Positions 37,085 through 46,522 of a stretch of DNA of 64,000 nt are shown piece by piece. Under the pieces are notes generated by a model that saw only the letters and a list, made by a program, of their open reading frames with translations, searched no databases and had not been told where the DNA came from. How positions within the stretch are numbered: the stretch's first letter is position 1; the number at the start of each line of letters is the position of its first letter. Position numbers and translations under genes: made by a program. Source of the DNA: Jiangella aurantiaca (lineage in GTDB: Bacteria; Actinomycetota; Actinomycetes; Jiangellales; Jiangellaceae); NCBI RefSeq assembly GCF_004349105.1, contig NZ_SMLB01000024.1, forward strand, positions 1 to 64,000, read 5' to 3'.

Positions 37085-37460
37085 GCGGTTGCCGCGTTGG
37101 CCGTCCCCCTGCCGCCACAGCGTCCACGTGGCGAGACTTGCCGGTGATTCGGGGGCCATCACGAGGACTACCCGAGCATCAACACGCCTACAACCGTGTT
37201 GAGGCTCGGGTAATCCTCGTGATGTCCGCGATCGTTCATGATCATGGCGCTCCAGCAGCCCGCGACGGACCGCAACGTCGGCTGCGAACCCCGAGGCGTG
37301 CCCAGACTCGCCCCGTCCCCCTGATAGCTGCCCGTTCTTGGCCGCGGAGCCGCGGGTCAAGTGCGCCCGTCGTCGCGGAGCGACCCCAATAGCGGACTTG
37401 AGGCGCGGGTTCGCGGCCAAGAGAATGGGCAGCAGGGGGACGGCCAACGGTGCAACTCCA
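37085..37460. repeat. Composite palindromic intergenic repeats (B and C)
   Basis: The 640 bases between cdsA and rlmN hold no gene. Visible: an imperfect long hairpin at about 37157-37234 around a 7-base loop. A segment at 37288-37335 matches, on the other strand, 55713-55760. A palindromic block at 37328-37452 matches 55935-56090. The sequence GTTGGCCGTCCCCCTGC (37092-37108) is repeated inverted near 37430-37450. I read it as a mosaic of MITE-like or REP-like elements without coding content. Confidence 0.65.
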
Positions 37461-37489
37461 ACGACCGGCACACCGAGCACACCCCGAGG

Positions 37490-38359
37490 TCAGGCCGTCA
37501 CGACGTACTCGAGCACCAGCCACACCAGCGGCGCGGTCGGGAGCAGGGAATCGAGGCGGTCCATGAGGCCGCCGTGGCCGGGCAGCAGCTGGCTCATGTC
37601 CTTGATGCCGAGGTCACGCTTGATCAGCGACTCCCCCAGGTCGCCGAGCGTGGCGCCGACGACGCCGACCACGCCGAGGACGACGCCGGTCCACCACGGC
37701 GCGTCGAAGGCGTACACGGCCACCAGGACCGCCGCGCCGACGCCGAGGAGCAGCGAGCCGCCGAACCCCTCCCACGACTTCTTCGGGCTGACGCTCGGCG
37801 CCATCGGGTGCCGGCCCGCCAGCACGCCGGCGAACAGGCCGCCGGTGTCCGAGGCGACCACGACGACGAGCAGCGCGAACACCCGCCAGGCGCCGTCGTC
37901 GGGACGCACCATGAGCAGCGCGAAGCCCGCGAGGAATGGCACGTAGACGCTCGTGAAGATGCCCGCCGACACGTCGCGCAGGTAACCGGGACGGGGGTCG
38001 CCCAGCCGCCACGCGCACACCGCGGCCACCGTCAGCCCGAGGCCCACCAGCAGCGGCGAGCCGCCGCCGAGGTACGCACCCACCAGCATGAGGACGGTGC
38101 CGAGCACCACGGGAACGACCGGGACCTGGATCGACCGCGCGCCGAGCGCCGTCGCCAGCTCCCAGACCGCCACCACCATCACGACGACGACGAGACCGGC
38201 GAACGCCGCCTCCAGCAGGAACAACGTGCTGAGCACGAGCGCGCCCAGGCCGAGGCCGACCAGCGTCGCGGCTCGGAGGTCGCGGCCGGCCCGCCCGTGC
38301 CGGCGTGATCGGCTGCCCGTCGGCCCGTCCGTCATCACCACGTGTGTAGTCGCCGGCAC
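37490..38359 (-). CDS. cdsA: Phosphatidate cytidylyltransferase (CDP-diglyceride synthase)
   Basis: Makes CDP-diacylglycerol from phosphatidate and CTP in the membrane. The 289-residue product has about eight hydrophobic segments and the family signature near the C terminus (SLIKRDLGIKDMSQLLPGH, then GGLMDR). The start is either the GTG at 38359, right after the frr stop with GAGGT 7 bases upstream, or the ATG at 38335. It lies downstream of frr in the rpsB-tsf-pyrH-frr-cdsA run, the usual bacterial order. Confidence 0.93.
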   Translation of the reverse strand: MPATTHVVMTDGPTGSRSRRHGRAGRDLRAATLVGLGLGALVLSTLFLLEAAFAGLVVVVMVVAVWELATALGARSIQVPVVPVVLGTVLMLVGAYLGGGSPLLVGLGLTVAAVCAWRLGDPRPGYLRDVSAGIFTSVYVPFLAGFALLMVRPDDGAWRVFALLVVVVASDTGGLFAGVLAGRHPMAPSVSPKKSWEGFGGSLLLGVGAAVLVAVYAFDAPWWTGVVLGVVGVVGATLGDLGESLIKRDLGIKDMSQLLPGHGGLMDRLDSLLPTAPLVWLVLEYVVTA

Positions 38360-38361
38360 CC

Positions 38362-38919
38362 TCAGACCTCGAGGAGCTCGGCTTCCTTGTGCTTGAGCAG
38401 CTCGTCGATCTGCTCGACGTAGGACTTGGTCACGTTCTCCAGCTGCTTCTCCGCGCGCGCGACGTCGTCCTCGCCGACCTCGCCGTCGCGGGCCAGCTTG
38501 TCGAGCGTCTCCTTGGCGTGCCGGCGCACGCTGCGGATGGACACCCGGGCGCCCTCGGCCTTCTCGCGCGCGAGCTTGATGTACTCGCGGCGACGCTCCT
38601 CGGTGAGGGTGGGCAGCACGACGCGCAGGATGTTGCCGTCGTTGGTGGGGTTGACGCCGAGGTCGGAGTCGCGGATGGCCCGCTCGATGGCCCCGAGCGA
38701 GCCCTTGTCGTAGGGCTGCACGGTGATCATACGAGCGTCGGCCACGTGGAACGACGCGAGCTGGCTGACCGGGGTCGGGGCACCGTAGTAGTCGACCACG
38801 ATCTTGTTGAACAGCGACGGGTGGGCGCGCCCGGTGCGGATGGAGGCAAAGTCCTCCTTGCCGACGGACACGGCCTTCTCCATCTTCTCCTCGGCCTCGA
38901 GGAGGGTCTCGTCGATCAC
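38362..38919 (-). CDS. frr: Ribosome recycling factor
   Basis: RRF splits post-termination ribosomes with EF-G. The 185-residue all-helical product shows the family core ([20 protein letters not shown] and the [17 protein letters not shown] segment). Two consecutive GTG codons open the frame at 38922 and 38919. I favour 38919 because AAGGAG then lies 5 bases upstream and the protein starts VIDETLLE like its relatives. Confidence 0.95.
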   Translation of the reverse strand: MIDETLLEAEEKMEKAVSVGKEDFASIRTGRAHPSLFNKIVVDYYGAPTPVSQLASFHVADARMITVQPYDKGSLGAIERAIRDSDLGVNPTNDGNILRVVLPTLTEERRREYIKLAREKAEGARVSIRSVRRHAKETLDKLARDGEVGEDDVARAEKQLENVTKSYVEQIDELLKHKEAELLEV

Positions 38920-39039
38920 CACTACTCCTTCGCTTGCTGTGTGGCGACGATCCTAGCTGCCTTTACCTTGCAGGACTTGCCGCCGTTGGGACCTTGCGGT
39001 CGGCCTTCGGCTAGAACCGTCGCGGCGCTGCCGCCGTGT

Positions 39040-39834
39040 TCAGGCCTCGACGATCGTCTCGATGTTCGACGCGACCAAGGTACCGATGCTCTCGCCGCGG
39101 ATGGCACGGGCGATGCCGTTCGGTTCACCGAGTCCGAACACGACGATCGGCAGCTGGTTGTCCATGCACAGGCTGAAGGCGGCGGGGTCGGCGACGTTGA
39201 GCCGCTGCCGCAGGACGTCGGCGTAGGTGATGCTGCTGTACTTGCGGGCCGACGGGTCCTTGCGGGGGTCGGCCTCGTAGACGCCGTCGACGCCGTTCTT
39301 GCCCATGAGCAGGCGGTCGCAGCTGATCTCCAGCGCGCGCTGGGCGGCGACGGTGTCGGTGGTGAAGTACGGCATGCCGGCGCCGGCACCGAAGATGACG
39401 ACGCGGCCCTTCTCCAGGTGCCGGGCGGCGCGGCGCGGGATGTACGGCTCGGCGACCTGGCCCATGGTGATGGCCGTCTGCACCCGGGTGTCGACGCCCA
39501 GGTGCTCGAGGAAGTCCTGCAGCGCCAGGCAGTTCATGACGGTGCCCAGCATGCCCATGTAGTCGCCGCGGGCGCGGTCCATGCCGTGGTGCTGCAGCTC
39601 CGCGCCGCGGAAGAAGTTGCCGCCGCCGACGACGATGGCGACCTGCACGCCGTCGTTGACGACGACCTCGGCGATCTGGCCGGCGATGCCCTTGACGACC
39701 TCGGGGTCGACGCCGACGGCGCCGCCGCCGAACACCTCACCGGACAGCTTCAGCAGCACCCGCGTGGGCGCACCTGCCGGGGCGTCGGGCACGGCAGAGG
39801 CCGGCACCGGTGCGGTTCCGTTGGTCTCCGTCAC
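39040..39834 (-). CDS. pyrH: UMP kinase
   Basis: Phosphorylates UMP to UDP. The 264-residue amino-acid-kinase-fold product shows [20 protein letters not shown] and the [11 protein letters not shown] segment of bacterial UMP kinases. An N-terminal extension of about 24 residues precedes the core. It lies between tsf and frr. The 120-base gap to frr contains a short copy of a dispersed motif (38996-39017). Confidence 0.95.
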   Translation of the reverse strand: MTETNGTAPVPASAVPDAPAGAPTRVLLKLSGEVFGGGAVGVDPEVVKGIAGQIAEVVVNDGVQVAIVVGGGNFFRGAELQHHGMDRARGDYMGMLGTVMNCLALQDFLEHLGVDTRVQTAITMGQVAEPYIPRRAARHLEKGRVVIFGAGAGMPYFTTDTVAAQRALEISCDRLLMGKNGVDGVYEADPRKDPSARKYSSITYADVLRQRLNVADPAAFSLCMDNQLPIVVFGLGEPNGIARAIRGESIGTLVASNIETIVEA

Positions 39835-39884
39835 GGTGCCGGCCTCCTGTGCGTCGAGATGGGTGTCCTGAGCGCCCCGGGCCG

Positions 39885-40709
39885 TCAGGCTTCGAGGCGG
39901 ACGATCCGCTGGATCGTGACGCCGGCCTCGGCCATCACGGCGCCGACCGACTTCTTCGACTCCTTGACCGACGGCTGGTCGACCAGCACGGTCTCCTTGA
40001 AGAAGCCGTTGACCCGGCCCTCGATGATCTTCGGCAGCGCCTGCTCGGGCTTGCCCTCCTCGCGGGCGGTGGCCTCGGCGATGCGCCGCTCGTTCTCGAC
40101 GACGTCGGCGGGGACCTCGTCGCGGGTGGCGTAGGTGGCCTTCAGCGCGACGACCTGCATGGCGGCGTCGCGGGCGGCCTGCTGGGCCGCCTCGGAGCCG
40201 TCGGAGGTGTACACGACGAACGAGCCCACCTGCGGCGGGAGGTCGGCGGCGCGCTTGTGCAGGTAGGTGGCGTACTCACCCTCGACGACGGACAGGCCGC
40301 CGATCTCGAGCTTCTCGCCGATGACCGCGGCGGCGGCGTCGACGGCCTCGCCGACCTTGCGGCCGTCAGCCAGCGCCACACCGAGCAGCGCGTCGACGTC
40401 GGCCGGCTTCGCCTCGGCCGCGGCGGCGACGATGTCGGCCGCGAGCTTCTGGAAGTCGGCGTTCTTCGCGACGAAGTCGGTCTCACAGGCCAGCACGATC
40501 ATGGCCGGGCCGTTGGCCGCGACCAGGCCGTTTGCCGTGGTGCGCTCGGCGCTGCGCTTGGCGGCCTTGGCGGCGCCCTTGATCCGCAGCGTCTCGATGG
40601 CCTGGTCGAAGTCGCCGCCGGTCTCCTCCAGCGCCTTCTTGGCGTCCATCATGCCCGCACCGGTGGCATCGCGCAGCCGCTTGACGTCGGCCGCAGTGAC
40701 GTTCGGCAT
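39885..40709 (-). CDS. tsf: Elongation factor Ts
   Basis: Nucleotide exchange factor for EF-Tu. The 274-residue product has the N-terminal UBA domain ([19 protein letters not shown]), the core with TDFVAKN, and the C-terminal dimerisation part. The ATG at 40709 gives [10 protein letters not shown]. It follows rpsB by 82 bases, which contain a strong hairpin (40753-40782). Confidence 0.96.
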   Translation of the reverse strand: MPNVTAADVKRLRDATGAGMMDAKKALEETGGDFDQAIETLRIKGAAKAAKRSAERTTANGLVAANGPAMIVLACETDFVAKNADFQKLAADIVAAAAEAKPADVDALLGVALADGRKVGEAVDAAAAVIGEKLEIGGLSVVEGEYATYLHKRAADLPPQVGSFVVYTSDGSEAAQQAARDAAMQVVALKATYATRDEVPADVVENERRIAEATAREEGKPEQALPKIIEGRVNGFFKETVLVDQPSVKESKKSVGAVMAEAGVTIQRIVRLEA

Positions 40710-40752
40710 CCTCACACTTCTCTCTTCATCGTTCACTGGCGTGGTCTGGTGG

Positions 40753-40782
40753 CCGGCCCGGGCGGGAGTCCGCCCGGGCCGG
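40753..40782 (-). terminator. Hairpin between rpsB and tsf
   Basis: Perfect 13-bp GC stem (40753-40765 and 40770-40782) with a 4-base loop, 10 bases after the rpsB stop and 43 bases before tsf. It may be a partial terminator that lowers tsf relative to rpsB; the E. coli rpsB-tsf junction is the known precedent for attenuation there. Confidence 0.55.
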
Positions 40783-40791
40783 TGATGATCG

Positions 40792-41772
40792 TCAGGCCTG
40801 CTGAGTGGCCGGCTCGTCGACGGGCGCCGCCTCGGCCTCGGGAGCCTCGGGGGCAGCCTCGGCCTCGGGGGCCTCGGTGGCCTCCGAAGCAGCCTCGGCC
40901 TCGGGAGCCGCCGCTTCGGCCTCGGGAGCCGCGGTGGCCTCGGGAGCGGCCTCGGCCTCGGGGGCCGCCTCGGCGGCCGCGGGCGCCTCGGCCGGCGACT
41001 GCTGCAGCAGCTCCTTCTCCCACTCGGCCAGCGGCTCGTCCGAAGCCAGCTCGGCGCCGTCGGCCGCCTCGCCACGCTGACCCGCACGGCCCAGCAGGCC
41101 GTCGGCGACGGAGTCGGCGACGACGCGGGTCAGCAGGCTGACCGCGCGGATGGCGTCGTCGTTGCCCGGGATCGGGTAGTCGACCTCGTCGGGGTCGCAG
41201 TTGGTGTCGAGGATGGCCACGATGGGGATGCCGAGCTTACGGGCCTCGTCGACGGCGAGGTGCTCCTTCTTGGTGTCGACGATCCACACCGCGCTGGGCA
41301 CCTTGGCCATGTTGCGCACGCCGCCGAGGGTGCGCTCGAGCTTGTCCTTCTCACGCTTGCGCATGAGAAGCTCCTTCTTCGTCAGACCGGAGCCGGCGAC
41401 GTCGTCGAAGTCGAGCTCCTCGAGCTCCTTGAGCCGCTGCAGCCGCTTGTTGACGGTCTGGAAGTTGGTCAGCATGCCGCCCAGCCACCGCTCGGTGACG
41501 AAGGGCATGTTGACGCGGGTGGCCTGCTCGCGCACGGCCTCCTGGGCCTGCTTCTTCGTGCCGACGAAGAGCACCGTGCCGCCGTGGGCGACGGTCTCCT
41601 TGACGAACTCGTAGGCGCGGTCGATGTAAGACAGCGACTGCTGCAGGTCGATGATGTAGATGCCGTTGCGCTCGGTGAAGATGAAGCGCTTCATCTTCGG
41701 GTTCCAGCGGCGGGTCTGATGCCCGAAGTGCACGCCGCTCTCGAGCAGCTGGCGCATGGTGACGACGGCCAT
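40792..41772 (-). CDS. rpsB: Ribosomal protein S2
   Basis: 30S subunit protein, 326 residues. The S2 core (about 1-250) starts [20 protein letters not shown] and contains the [16 protein letters not shown] segment. An unusually long Ala/Glu/Pro-rich tail (about 255-326) follows; its DNA is a run of related GCCTCGG units (about 40820-40985). The ATG at 41772 has a GAGGAGGAGACGAGG ribosome region. It heads rpsB-tsf-pyrH-frr-cdsA. Confidence 0.96.
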   Translation of the reverse strand: MAVVTMRQLLESGVHFGHQTRRWNPKMKRFIFTERNGIYIIDLQQSLSYIDRAYEFVKETVAHGGTVLFVGTKKQAQEAVREQATRVNMPFVTERWLGGMLTNFQTVNKRLQRLKELEELDFDDVAGSGLTKKELLMRKREKDKLERTLGGVRNMAKVPSAVWIVDTKKEHLAVDEARKLGIPIVAILDTNCDPDEVDYPIPGNDDAIRAVSLLTRVVADSVADGLLGRAGQRGEAADGAELASDEPLAEWEKELLQQSPAEAPAAAEAAPEAEAAPEATAAPEAEAAAPEAEAASEATEAPEAEAAPEAPEAEAAPVDEPATQQA

Positions 41773-41971
41773 GGCCTCGTCTCCTCCTCTCGCGCCGGTC
41801 GCGGAGCGTCCGACGCGTTGTTCCGGTTCATCGCGACGGTGGTCGGCCGCCGCGCCTGGTGCCCACCGGCCTACCGCCACCCGCCGACCGCTCTCGCGGA
41901 CGTCGGGACCGACGACGAAGGACCGTGCTCAGGGCACGCGAATTTGACCCAGGGGATCTGGGCCGCTCACC

Positions 41972-41977
41972 AGTGTA
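41972..41977 (-). promoter_or_regulatory. Candidate -10 box (TACACT) for rpsB
   Basis: TACACT on the minus strand, 200 bases before the rpsB start, with a weak TTGGAG about 19 bases further upstream. If real, rpsB has a leader of roughly 190 bases, long enough for autoregulation by S2. The rest of the 390 bases between rpsB and the next plus-strand gene holds only this and the short inverted repeat at 42043-42083. Confidence 0.4.
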
Positions 41978-42042
41978 CGGGACGGCTGCCCTCCACCTCC
42001 AACCACCAGGAGACCTCGCGTCCTCAGAGCCCCGGCACGCGT

Positions 42043-42083
42043 TGATCTTGGAGTTGTTCGGGTATAGCTACTCCACGATCAAC
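42043..42083. repeat. Short relative of the 3418-3493 inverted repeat
   Basis: The first 21 bases (GTTGATCTTGGAGTTGTTCGG) match the left arm at 3418, but the middle loop is missing. The outer arms GTTGATCTTGGAGT and ACTCCACGATCAAC still pair with one mismatch. It looks like an internally deleted copy. It lies between divergent genes, so it is not needed as a terminator. Confidence 0.6.
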
Positions 42084-42162
42084 ACTCGCGGTCGCCGCGG
42101 TCGAGCGTGTCGGCGAACTGACCCCCGGCTGACCGCCCGGCGTTCACCGTCGGTTCACGGCC

Positions 42163-42768
42163 ATGCGGTTGGCTACCGGCGTGCTCCCCGCCCATCCGTT
42201 CGGCCCGCCTCTGGTCGCCACCATCAGCACCGACGGCTCGCAGGTCACGCTGCAGTGGGCCGCGGCCGACGACGACTGGGTGTCGCTGGGCGAGCACGTC
42301 GGCGCGTTCGACGTCCCCGACGCGGACGCGCTGACCGGCGCGGAACTGCTGGCCCGCTCCCCCGGCGTCTCCGACTACCTGCTGGAGCACCTGACGGTGA
42401 CCCAGGACGGCGCCGCCTGCGCGGGGCGCGTCGATCTCATCGACCCGCTGGGCGAGGGCGCTCGGCTCGTCTACGACTGCGCCGCGCCGGTCACCGAGGT
42501 GGAGCTGACGGTGTCGGCACTCACGGATCTCAACGCGAGCTACCGGACGGTGGTGTCGACGGAGGGGTCGTCGGCGCAGACGCTGTTCACCGCCGACACC
42601 GCCACCCAGCCGTGGGACTTCACAGCCGGCGACGGGACGTCGTCGGCGCTGCCGCTGCTGGTCGCGGCCGGCGCGCTGCTGCTGCTCGGCGCCGTCGCCG
42701 GCGCGCTGTGGTGGCGACGGTCGACTGCCCGCCCCACACTTCAGCCGGAGCCGGTCACCGGTCCGTGA
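42163..42768 (+). CDS. Membrane-anchored protein starting AHPFG, signal peptide apparently lost
   Basis: A 201-residue protein with an extracytoplasmic-type domain (about 10-155, two Cys at about 87 and 107 able to form a disulfide). A Gly/Ser linker and one C-terminal membrane helix (about 166-186) with a basic tail follow. The sequence AHPFGPP, which usually comes right after a signal-peptide cut in similar exported proteins, is only 10 residues from the ATG. There is no hydrophobic core before it, and an in-frame TGA lies at 42130. It may be a 5'-truncated gene. Function unknown. Confidence 0.6.
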   Translation: MRLATGVLPAHPFGPPLVATISTDGSQVTLQWAAADDDWVSLGEHVGAFDVPDADALTGAELLARSPGVSDYLLEHLTVTQDGAACAGRVDLIDPLGEGARLVYDCAAPVTEVELTVSALTDLNASYRTVVSTEGSSAQTLFTADTATQPWDFTAGDGTSSALPLLVAAGALLLLGAVAGALWWRRSTARPTLQPEPVTGP

Positions 42769-43711
42769 CGCCGTGCAGGTGGCAGGCCGCGGCCTGTTCC
42801 GGCCCGGTCGGCTGCAGCACGGGGTCGTGGTCCGGGCACGGCTCGAACACCTTCGGGCAGCGGGTCCGGAACCGGCAGCCGGACGGCGGATCGGCCGGAC
42901 TGGGCACGTCCCCGGTCAGAACGATCCGCTGCCGCGACCGCTCGCGCGTCGGCTCGGGCACCGGCACCGCGGACACCAGCGCCTCCGTGTACGGGTGCGC
43001 GGGCGTGCCGGACACCGACGAGCCGGCGCCGATCTCGACGACCCGGCCCAGGTACATGACGGCGACGCGGTCGGCCACCTGCCGCACGGCCGCGAGGTCG
43101 TGCGAGACGAACAGGTAGGTCAGCCCGAACTCGCGCTGCAGCCGGACCAGCAGGTTCACCACCTGTGCCTGCACGGACACGTCGAGCGAGGCGATCGGCT
43201 CGTCGCAGACGACGAAATCCGGCTCGCCGGCCAGCGCCCGGGCGATGCCGACCCGCTGCCGCTGTCCGCCGGAGAACTCGTGCGGATACCGGCCGCGGTG
43301 GTCGGGGTTCAGCCCGACTACCTCCATCAGCTCGCCGACCCGGGCCCGCCGCGCCGCCCGTCCCTTGTGCAGGCCGTGGATGGCCAGCGGCTCGCCGATC
43401 GATTCCGCGACCGTGCGCCGCGGGTCCAGCGACGCGTACGGGTCCTGGAAGATCATCGCGGTCCGCCGGCGCAGCGCCCGCAGCTCGCGCCGTCCGGCCG
43501 CCGTCACGTCCAGGCCGTCGAACTCCACCGTCCCGTCCGTCGGCTCGACGAGCCGGAGCAGCGCGTTCCCCAGTGTGGACTTGCCGCACCCCGACTCGCC
43601 GACCAGTCCCAGCGTCTCGCCGCGACGGACCTCGAGGTCGACGCCGTCGACGGCGCGCACCGGGCCGAAGTGGACCCGCAGGCCGGAGGCCCGCACCAGC
43701 ACGTCACTCAT
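42755..43711 (-). CDS. Peptide ABC transporter ATPase (OppF/DppF type)
   Basis: Nucleotide-binding subunit of 318 residues: Walker [10 protein letters not shown] (about 36-44), [14 protein letters not shown]-loop, signature FSGGQRQRV, Walker [18 protein letters not shown], and the GCRFRTRCP Cys segment of oligopeptide systems. The ATG at 43711 overlaps the stop of the partner ATPase. It is last in the five-gene minus-strand importer; its 3' end overlaps the convergent plus-strand gene by 14 bases. Confidence 0.94.
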   Translation of the reverse strand: MSDVLVRASGLRVHFGPVRAVDGVDLEVRRGETLGLVGESGCGKSTLGNALLRLVEPTDGTVEFDGLDVTAAGRRELRALRRRTAMIFQDPYASLDPRRTVAESIGEPLAIHGLHKGRAARRARVGELMEVVGLNPDHRGRYPHEFSGGQRQRVGIARALAGEPDFVVCDEPIASLDVSVQAQVVNLLVRLQREFGLTYLFVSHDLAAVRQVADRVAVMYLGRVVEIGAGSSVSGTPAHPYTEALVSAVPVPEPTRERSRQRIVLTGDVPSPADPPSGCRFRTRCPKVFEPCPDHDPVLQPTGPEQAAACHLHGVTDR

Positions 43712-44712
43712 GCGTGTCCTCCCCTGGCGACGTAGAAGGTCGCCGCCCGGTGCTCGGCGGCGCTGCCCGGTACCGGGGCCAGCGGCGGCGGCTCCGTCGC
43801 GCAGCGCGCGTCGGCGCGGACCGGGCAGCGCGGGTGGAACGCGCAGCCGGGCGGCAGGTCGGCGGGGTCCGGCGGCAGGCCCGGCATCGTCACCAGCTCG
43901 GCCCGCTCGCGAGCCGGCCGCGGGTCGTCCACCACCGGCAGCGCACCGAGCAGCCCGCGGGTGTACGGGTGCGCGGGCCGGCCGAACAGCTCGTCGACGG
44001 CGCCCTCCTCGACGCACCGGCCGGCGTACATGACGACGACGTGGTCGGCGATGCCGGCGACGACGCCGAGGTCGTGGGTGATCCACACGACGCCCATGCC
44101 GTGCTCGTCCTGCAGCCGCTCGATCAGCTCCAGGATCTGCGCCTGCACGGTGACGTCGAGCGCCGTCGTGGCCTCGTCGGCGATCAGCACCTTCGGGTTT
44201 CCGGCCAGCGCGATCGCGATCATGACCCGCTGGCGCATGCCGCCGGAGAGCTGGTGCGGGTACGCGCGCAGCCGGGCGGCGGCGTCGGGGATGCCGACCT
44301 CGGTGAGCAGCTCCGCGGCGCGCGAGCGGACGCCGTCGTCGGACACCTTCTCGTGCGCCCGCAGTGCCTCGCCGATCTGCCGCTCGACGGTCAGCACCGG
44401 GTTGAGCGAGGTCATCGGGTCCTGGAAGACCATGCCGATGCCGGCGCCCCGGACCCGGCGCAGCTCCTCCTCGGACCGCCCGATCAGCTCGGCGCCGTCG
44501 AACACCGCGCTACCGCGCACCTGCGCGGTGCCCGGCAACAGACCGAGGAGCGCGAGCGAGCTGACGCTCTTGCCCGAGCCGGACTCGCCGACGACGGCGA
44601 GCGTGCGGCCCGGGTGCAGCTCGAACGAGAGGCCGTTGACGACACGGGCCGGGCCGCGCCGGGTGCGGAAGGCGACATGCAGGTCGTCGACGGCGAGCAC
44701 GGGGGCGGTCAT
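43708..44712 (-). CDS. Peptide ABC transporter ATPase (OppD/DppD type)
   Basis: Partner nucleotide-binding subunit of 334 residues: Walker [20 protein letters not shown]-loop, signature LSGGMRQRV, Walker [18 protein letters not shown] and GCAFHPRCP. The ATG at 44712 overlaps the permease stop (ATGA). Walker B has Glu-Ala in place of the more common Glu-Pro, a normal OppD variant. Confidence 0.94.
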   Translation of the reverse strand: MTAPVLAVDDLHVAFRTRRGPARVVNGLSFELHPGRTLAVVGESGSGKSVSSLALLGLLPGTAQVRGSAVFDGAELIGRSEEELRRVRGAGIGMVFQDPMTSLNPVLTVERQIGEALRAHEKVSDDGVRSRAAELLTEVGIPDAAARLRAYPHQLSGGMRQRVMIAIALAGNPKVLIADEATTALDVTVQAQILELIERLQDEHGMGVVWITHDLGVVAGIADHVVVMYAGRCVEEGAVDELFGRPAHPYTRGLLGALPVVDDPRPARERAELVTMPGLPPDPADLPPGCAFHPRCPVRADARCATEPPPLAPVPGSAAEHRAATFYVARGGHA

Positions 44713-45572
44713 CGGGTCGCTCCAGAAGTCGCCATGGCCTGGCGTTGCCGCGGGTCGAGCACGTCGCGCAGCGCGTCGCCCAGCACGTTGAACGCGAGCA
44801 CCGTCACGAAGATCGCCAGGCCCGGGAAGACCGCCATCCACCAGGCCTGTTCGACGAAGCCGCGGCCCTCTGCGAGCATCCGGCCCCACGACGGGTCCGG
44901 CGGCTGGGTCCCCAGGCCGACGAAGCTCAGCGCCGCCTCGGACAGGATCGCGAACGCGAGGCTGATCGACGTCTGGACGATGATCGGCGCGGTCACGTTC
45001 GGCAGCACGTGCCGGCCGATGATGCGCAGGTCGCCGGCGCCGGCCGAGCGGGCCGCCTTCACGTAGACCTCCTCGCGGACGCTGAGCACGCTGGCGCGGG
45101 TGATGCGCGCGAAGATCGGCGTGTAGACGATGCCGATCGCGATCATCGCGTTGGTCGAGCCCGGCCCGAGGATCGCCAGCACGGCGATCGCCATGAGCAT
45201 CGCCGGGAACGCGAACAGCACGTCCGACAGCCGCATCAGCACGTCGTCGACCCAGCGGCCGTAGTAGCCGGCCAGGAGGCCGATCAACACGCCGGCGACC
45301 AGCGAGATCCCGACGGCGACGGCGCCGACTCGCAGCGACACCTCCGCGCCCAGGATCACCCGCGACAGCACGTCGCGGCCGAGCTCGTCCGTGCCGAACC
45401 AGTGGTCGCCGCTGGGGGCCTGCAGCCGGCTCGACACGTCGGTGCCGGTGGCGTCGTGCGGGGCGAGGCGCTCGCCGAGGACGGCGGTGAGGACGAGGAC
45501 GGCGAGCACCGCGGCCGCGACGATCGCCGTCGGGCCGCGGAACAGCAGCCGGAGCGTCTCGCCGGCCCTCAT
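44709..45572 (-). CDS. Peptide ABC transporter permease (OppC/DppC type)
   Basis: Permease of 287 residues with an N-terminal helix, the HWFGTDELGRDVLSRVI motif of DppC proteins, a five-helix core and the EAA-type loop (VYVKAARSAGAGDLRIIGRH). The ATG at 45572 overlaps the upstream permease stop (ATGA). Confidence 0.93.
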   Translation of the reverse strand: MRAGETLRLLFRGPTAIVAAAVLAVLVLTAVLGERLAPHDATGTDVSSRLQAPSGDHWFGTDELGRDVLSRVILGAEVSLRVGAVAVGISLVAGVLIGLLAGYYGRWVDDVLMRLSDVLFAFPAMLMAIAVLAILGPGSTNAMIAIGIVYTPIFARITRASVLSVREEVYVKAARSAGAGDLRIIGRHVLPNVTAPIIVQTSISLAFAILSEAALSFVGLGTQPPDPSWGRMLAEGRGFVEQAWWMAVFPGLAIFVTVLAFNVLGDALRDVLDPRQRQAMATSGATR

Positions 45573-46522
45573 CGCGCGCTCCGGTAGGTGATGCGCGGGT
45601 CCAGCCGCGCGTACGCGAGGTCCACCAGCAGGTTGACCAGCAGGAAGATGACGGCGAACAGCAGCACCGCGCCCTGCAGCACCGGGTAGTCGCGCGACTC
45701 GACCGCCTGGAAGGCCAGCTGCCCGAGCCCCGGCCAGGCGAACACGTACTCCACCACCACGACGCCGGACAGCAGGTAGGCCAGCTGCACGCCGCCCACC
45801 GTCACCAGCGGGACCAGGGCGTTGCGCAGGACGTGCCACGTCAGCACGTCGCGGGCGCGCATGCCCTTGGCCCGGGCGGTCCGCACGTGGTCCTGGCCGA
45901 GCGACTCCAGGACCGACGAGCGGACGAACCGGGTGAGGATCGCGCCGCTGGAGACGCCCGCGGTGATGGCCGGCAGGATCAGGTGGCGGGCCCAGTCGAC
46001 CGGGTCCTCCGTCAGCGCGACGTAGCCGGCCGACGGGAGCCAGCCCAGCGTCCCGGCGAACACCAGGATCAGCATGATGCCGAGCCAGAAGTCCGGCACG
46101 CTCAACCCGGCCTGGCTGGAGAGGCTGGCGAACCAGTCGACCGGCTTGCGGGGGTTGAGGGCGGAGAGGGTGCCGAGCGGGATCGCGATGAGCAGCGCGA
46201 CGACGATGGCGGCGACGGCGAGGCTCAGGGTCGCGGGAACCCTTTCGAGGATCAGCGACAGCACCGTCTCGCCGGTGCGGAAGCTGACGCCGAAGTCTCC
46301 GGTGAGGGCGTTGCCGATCCAGGTGACGAATTGCACCGGCACCGGGTCGTCGAGGCCGGCACGTTCGCGCAGCGCCTGGTAGGTCTCGGGGTCGGCCTGC
46401 TGGCCGAGCGCGGCGCGGATCGGGTCCCCCGGCACCAGCTGCATGATCGCGAAGACCAGCACGCTGACGCCGAGCAGCACCGCGACCGACTGTGCCAGCC
46501 GCCGCAGCGCGTACCGCGTCAC
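45569..46522 (-). CDS. Peptide ABC transporter permease (OppB/DppB type)
   Basis: Permease of 317 residues, six helices, beginning VTRYALRRLAQSVAVLLGVS and carrying the MQLVPGDPIRAALG motif and the loop HVRTARAKGMRARDVLTWHV. The GTG at 46522 overlaps the stop of the binding-protein gene (GTGA), which sets the start. Confidence 0.93.
   Translation of the reverse strand: MTRYALRRLAQSVAVLLGVSVLVFAIMQLVPGDPIRAALGQQADPETYQALRERAGLDDPVPVQFVTWIGNALTGDFGVSFRTGETVLSLILERVPATLSLAVAAIVVALLIAIPLGTLSALNPRKPVDWFASLSSQAGLSVPDFWLGIMLILVFAGTLGWLPSAGYVALTEDPVDWARHLILPAITAGVSSGAILTRFVRSSVLESLGQDHVRTARAKGMRARDVLTWHVLRNALVPLVTVGGVQLAYLLSGVVVVEYVFAWPGLGQLAFQAVESRDYPVLQGAVLLFAVIFLLVNLLVDLAYARLDPRITYRSAR

Noticed and set aside
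37361-38308. Plus-strand frame covering repeats and the opposite strand of cdsA
   Set aside because: Shadow of cdsA; cdsA has its family signature on the minus strand.
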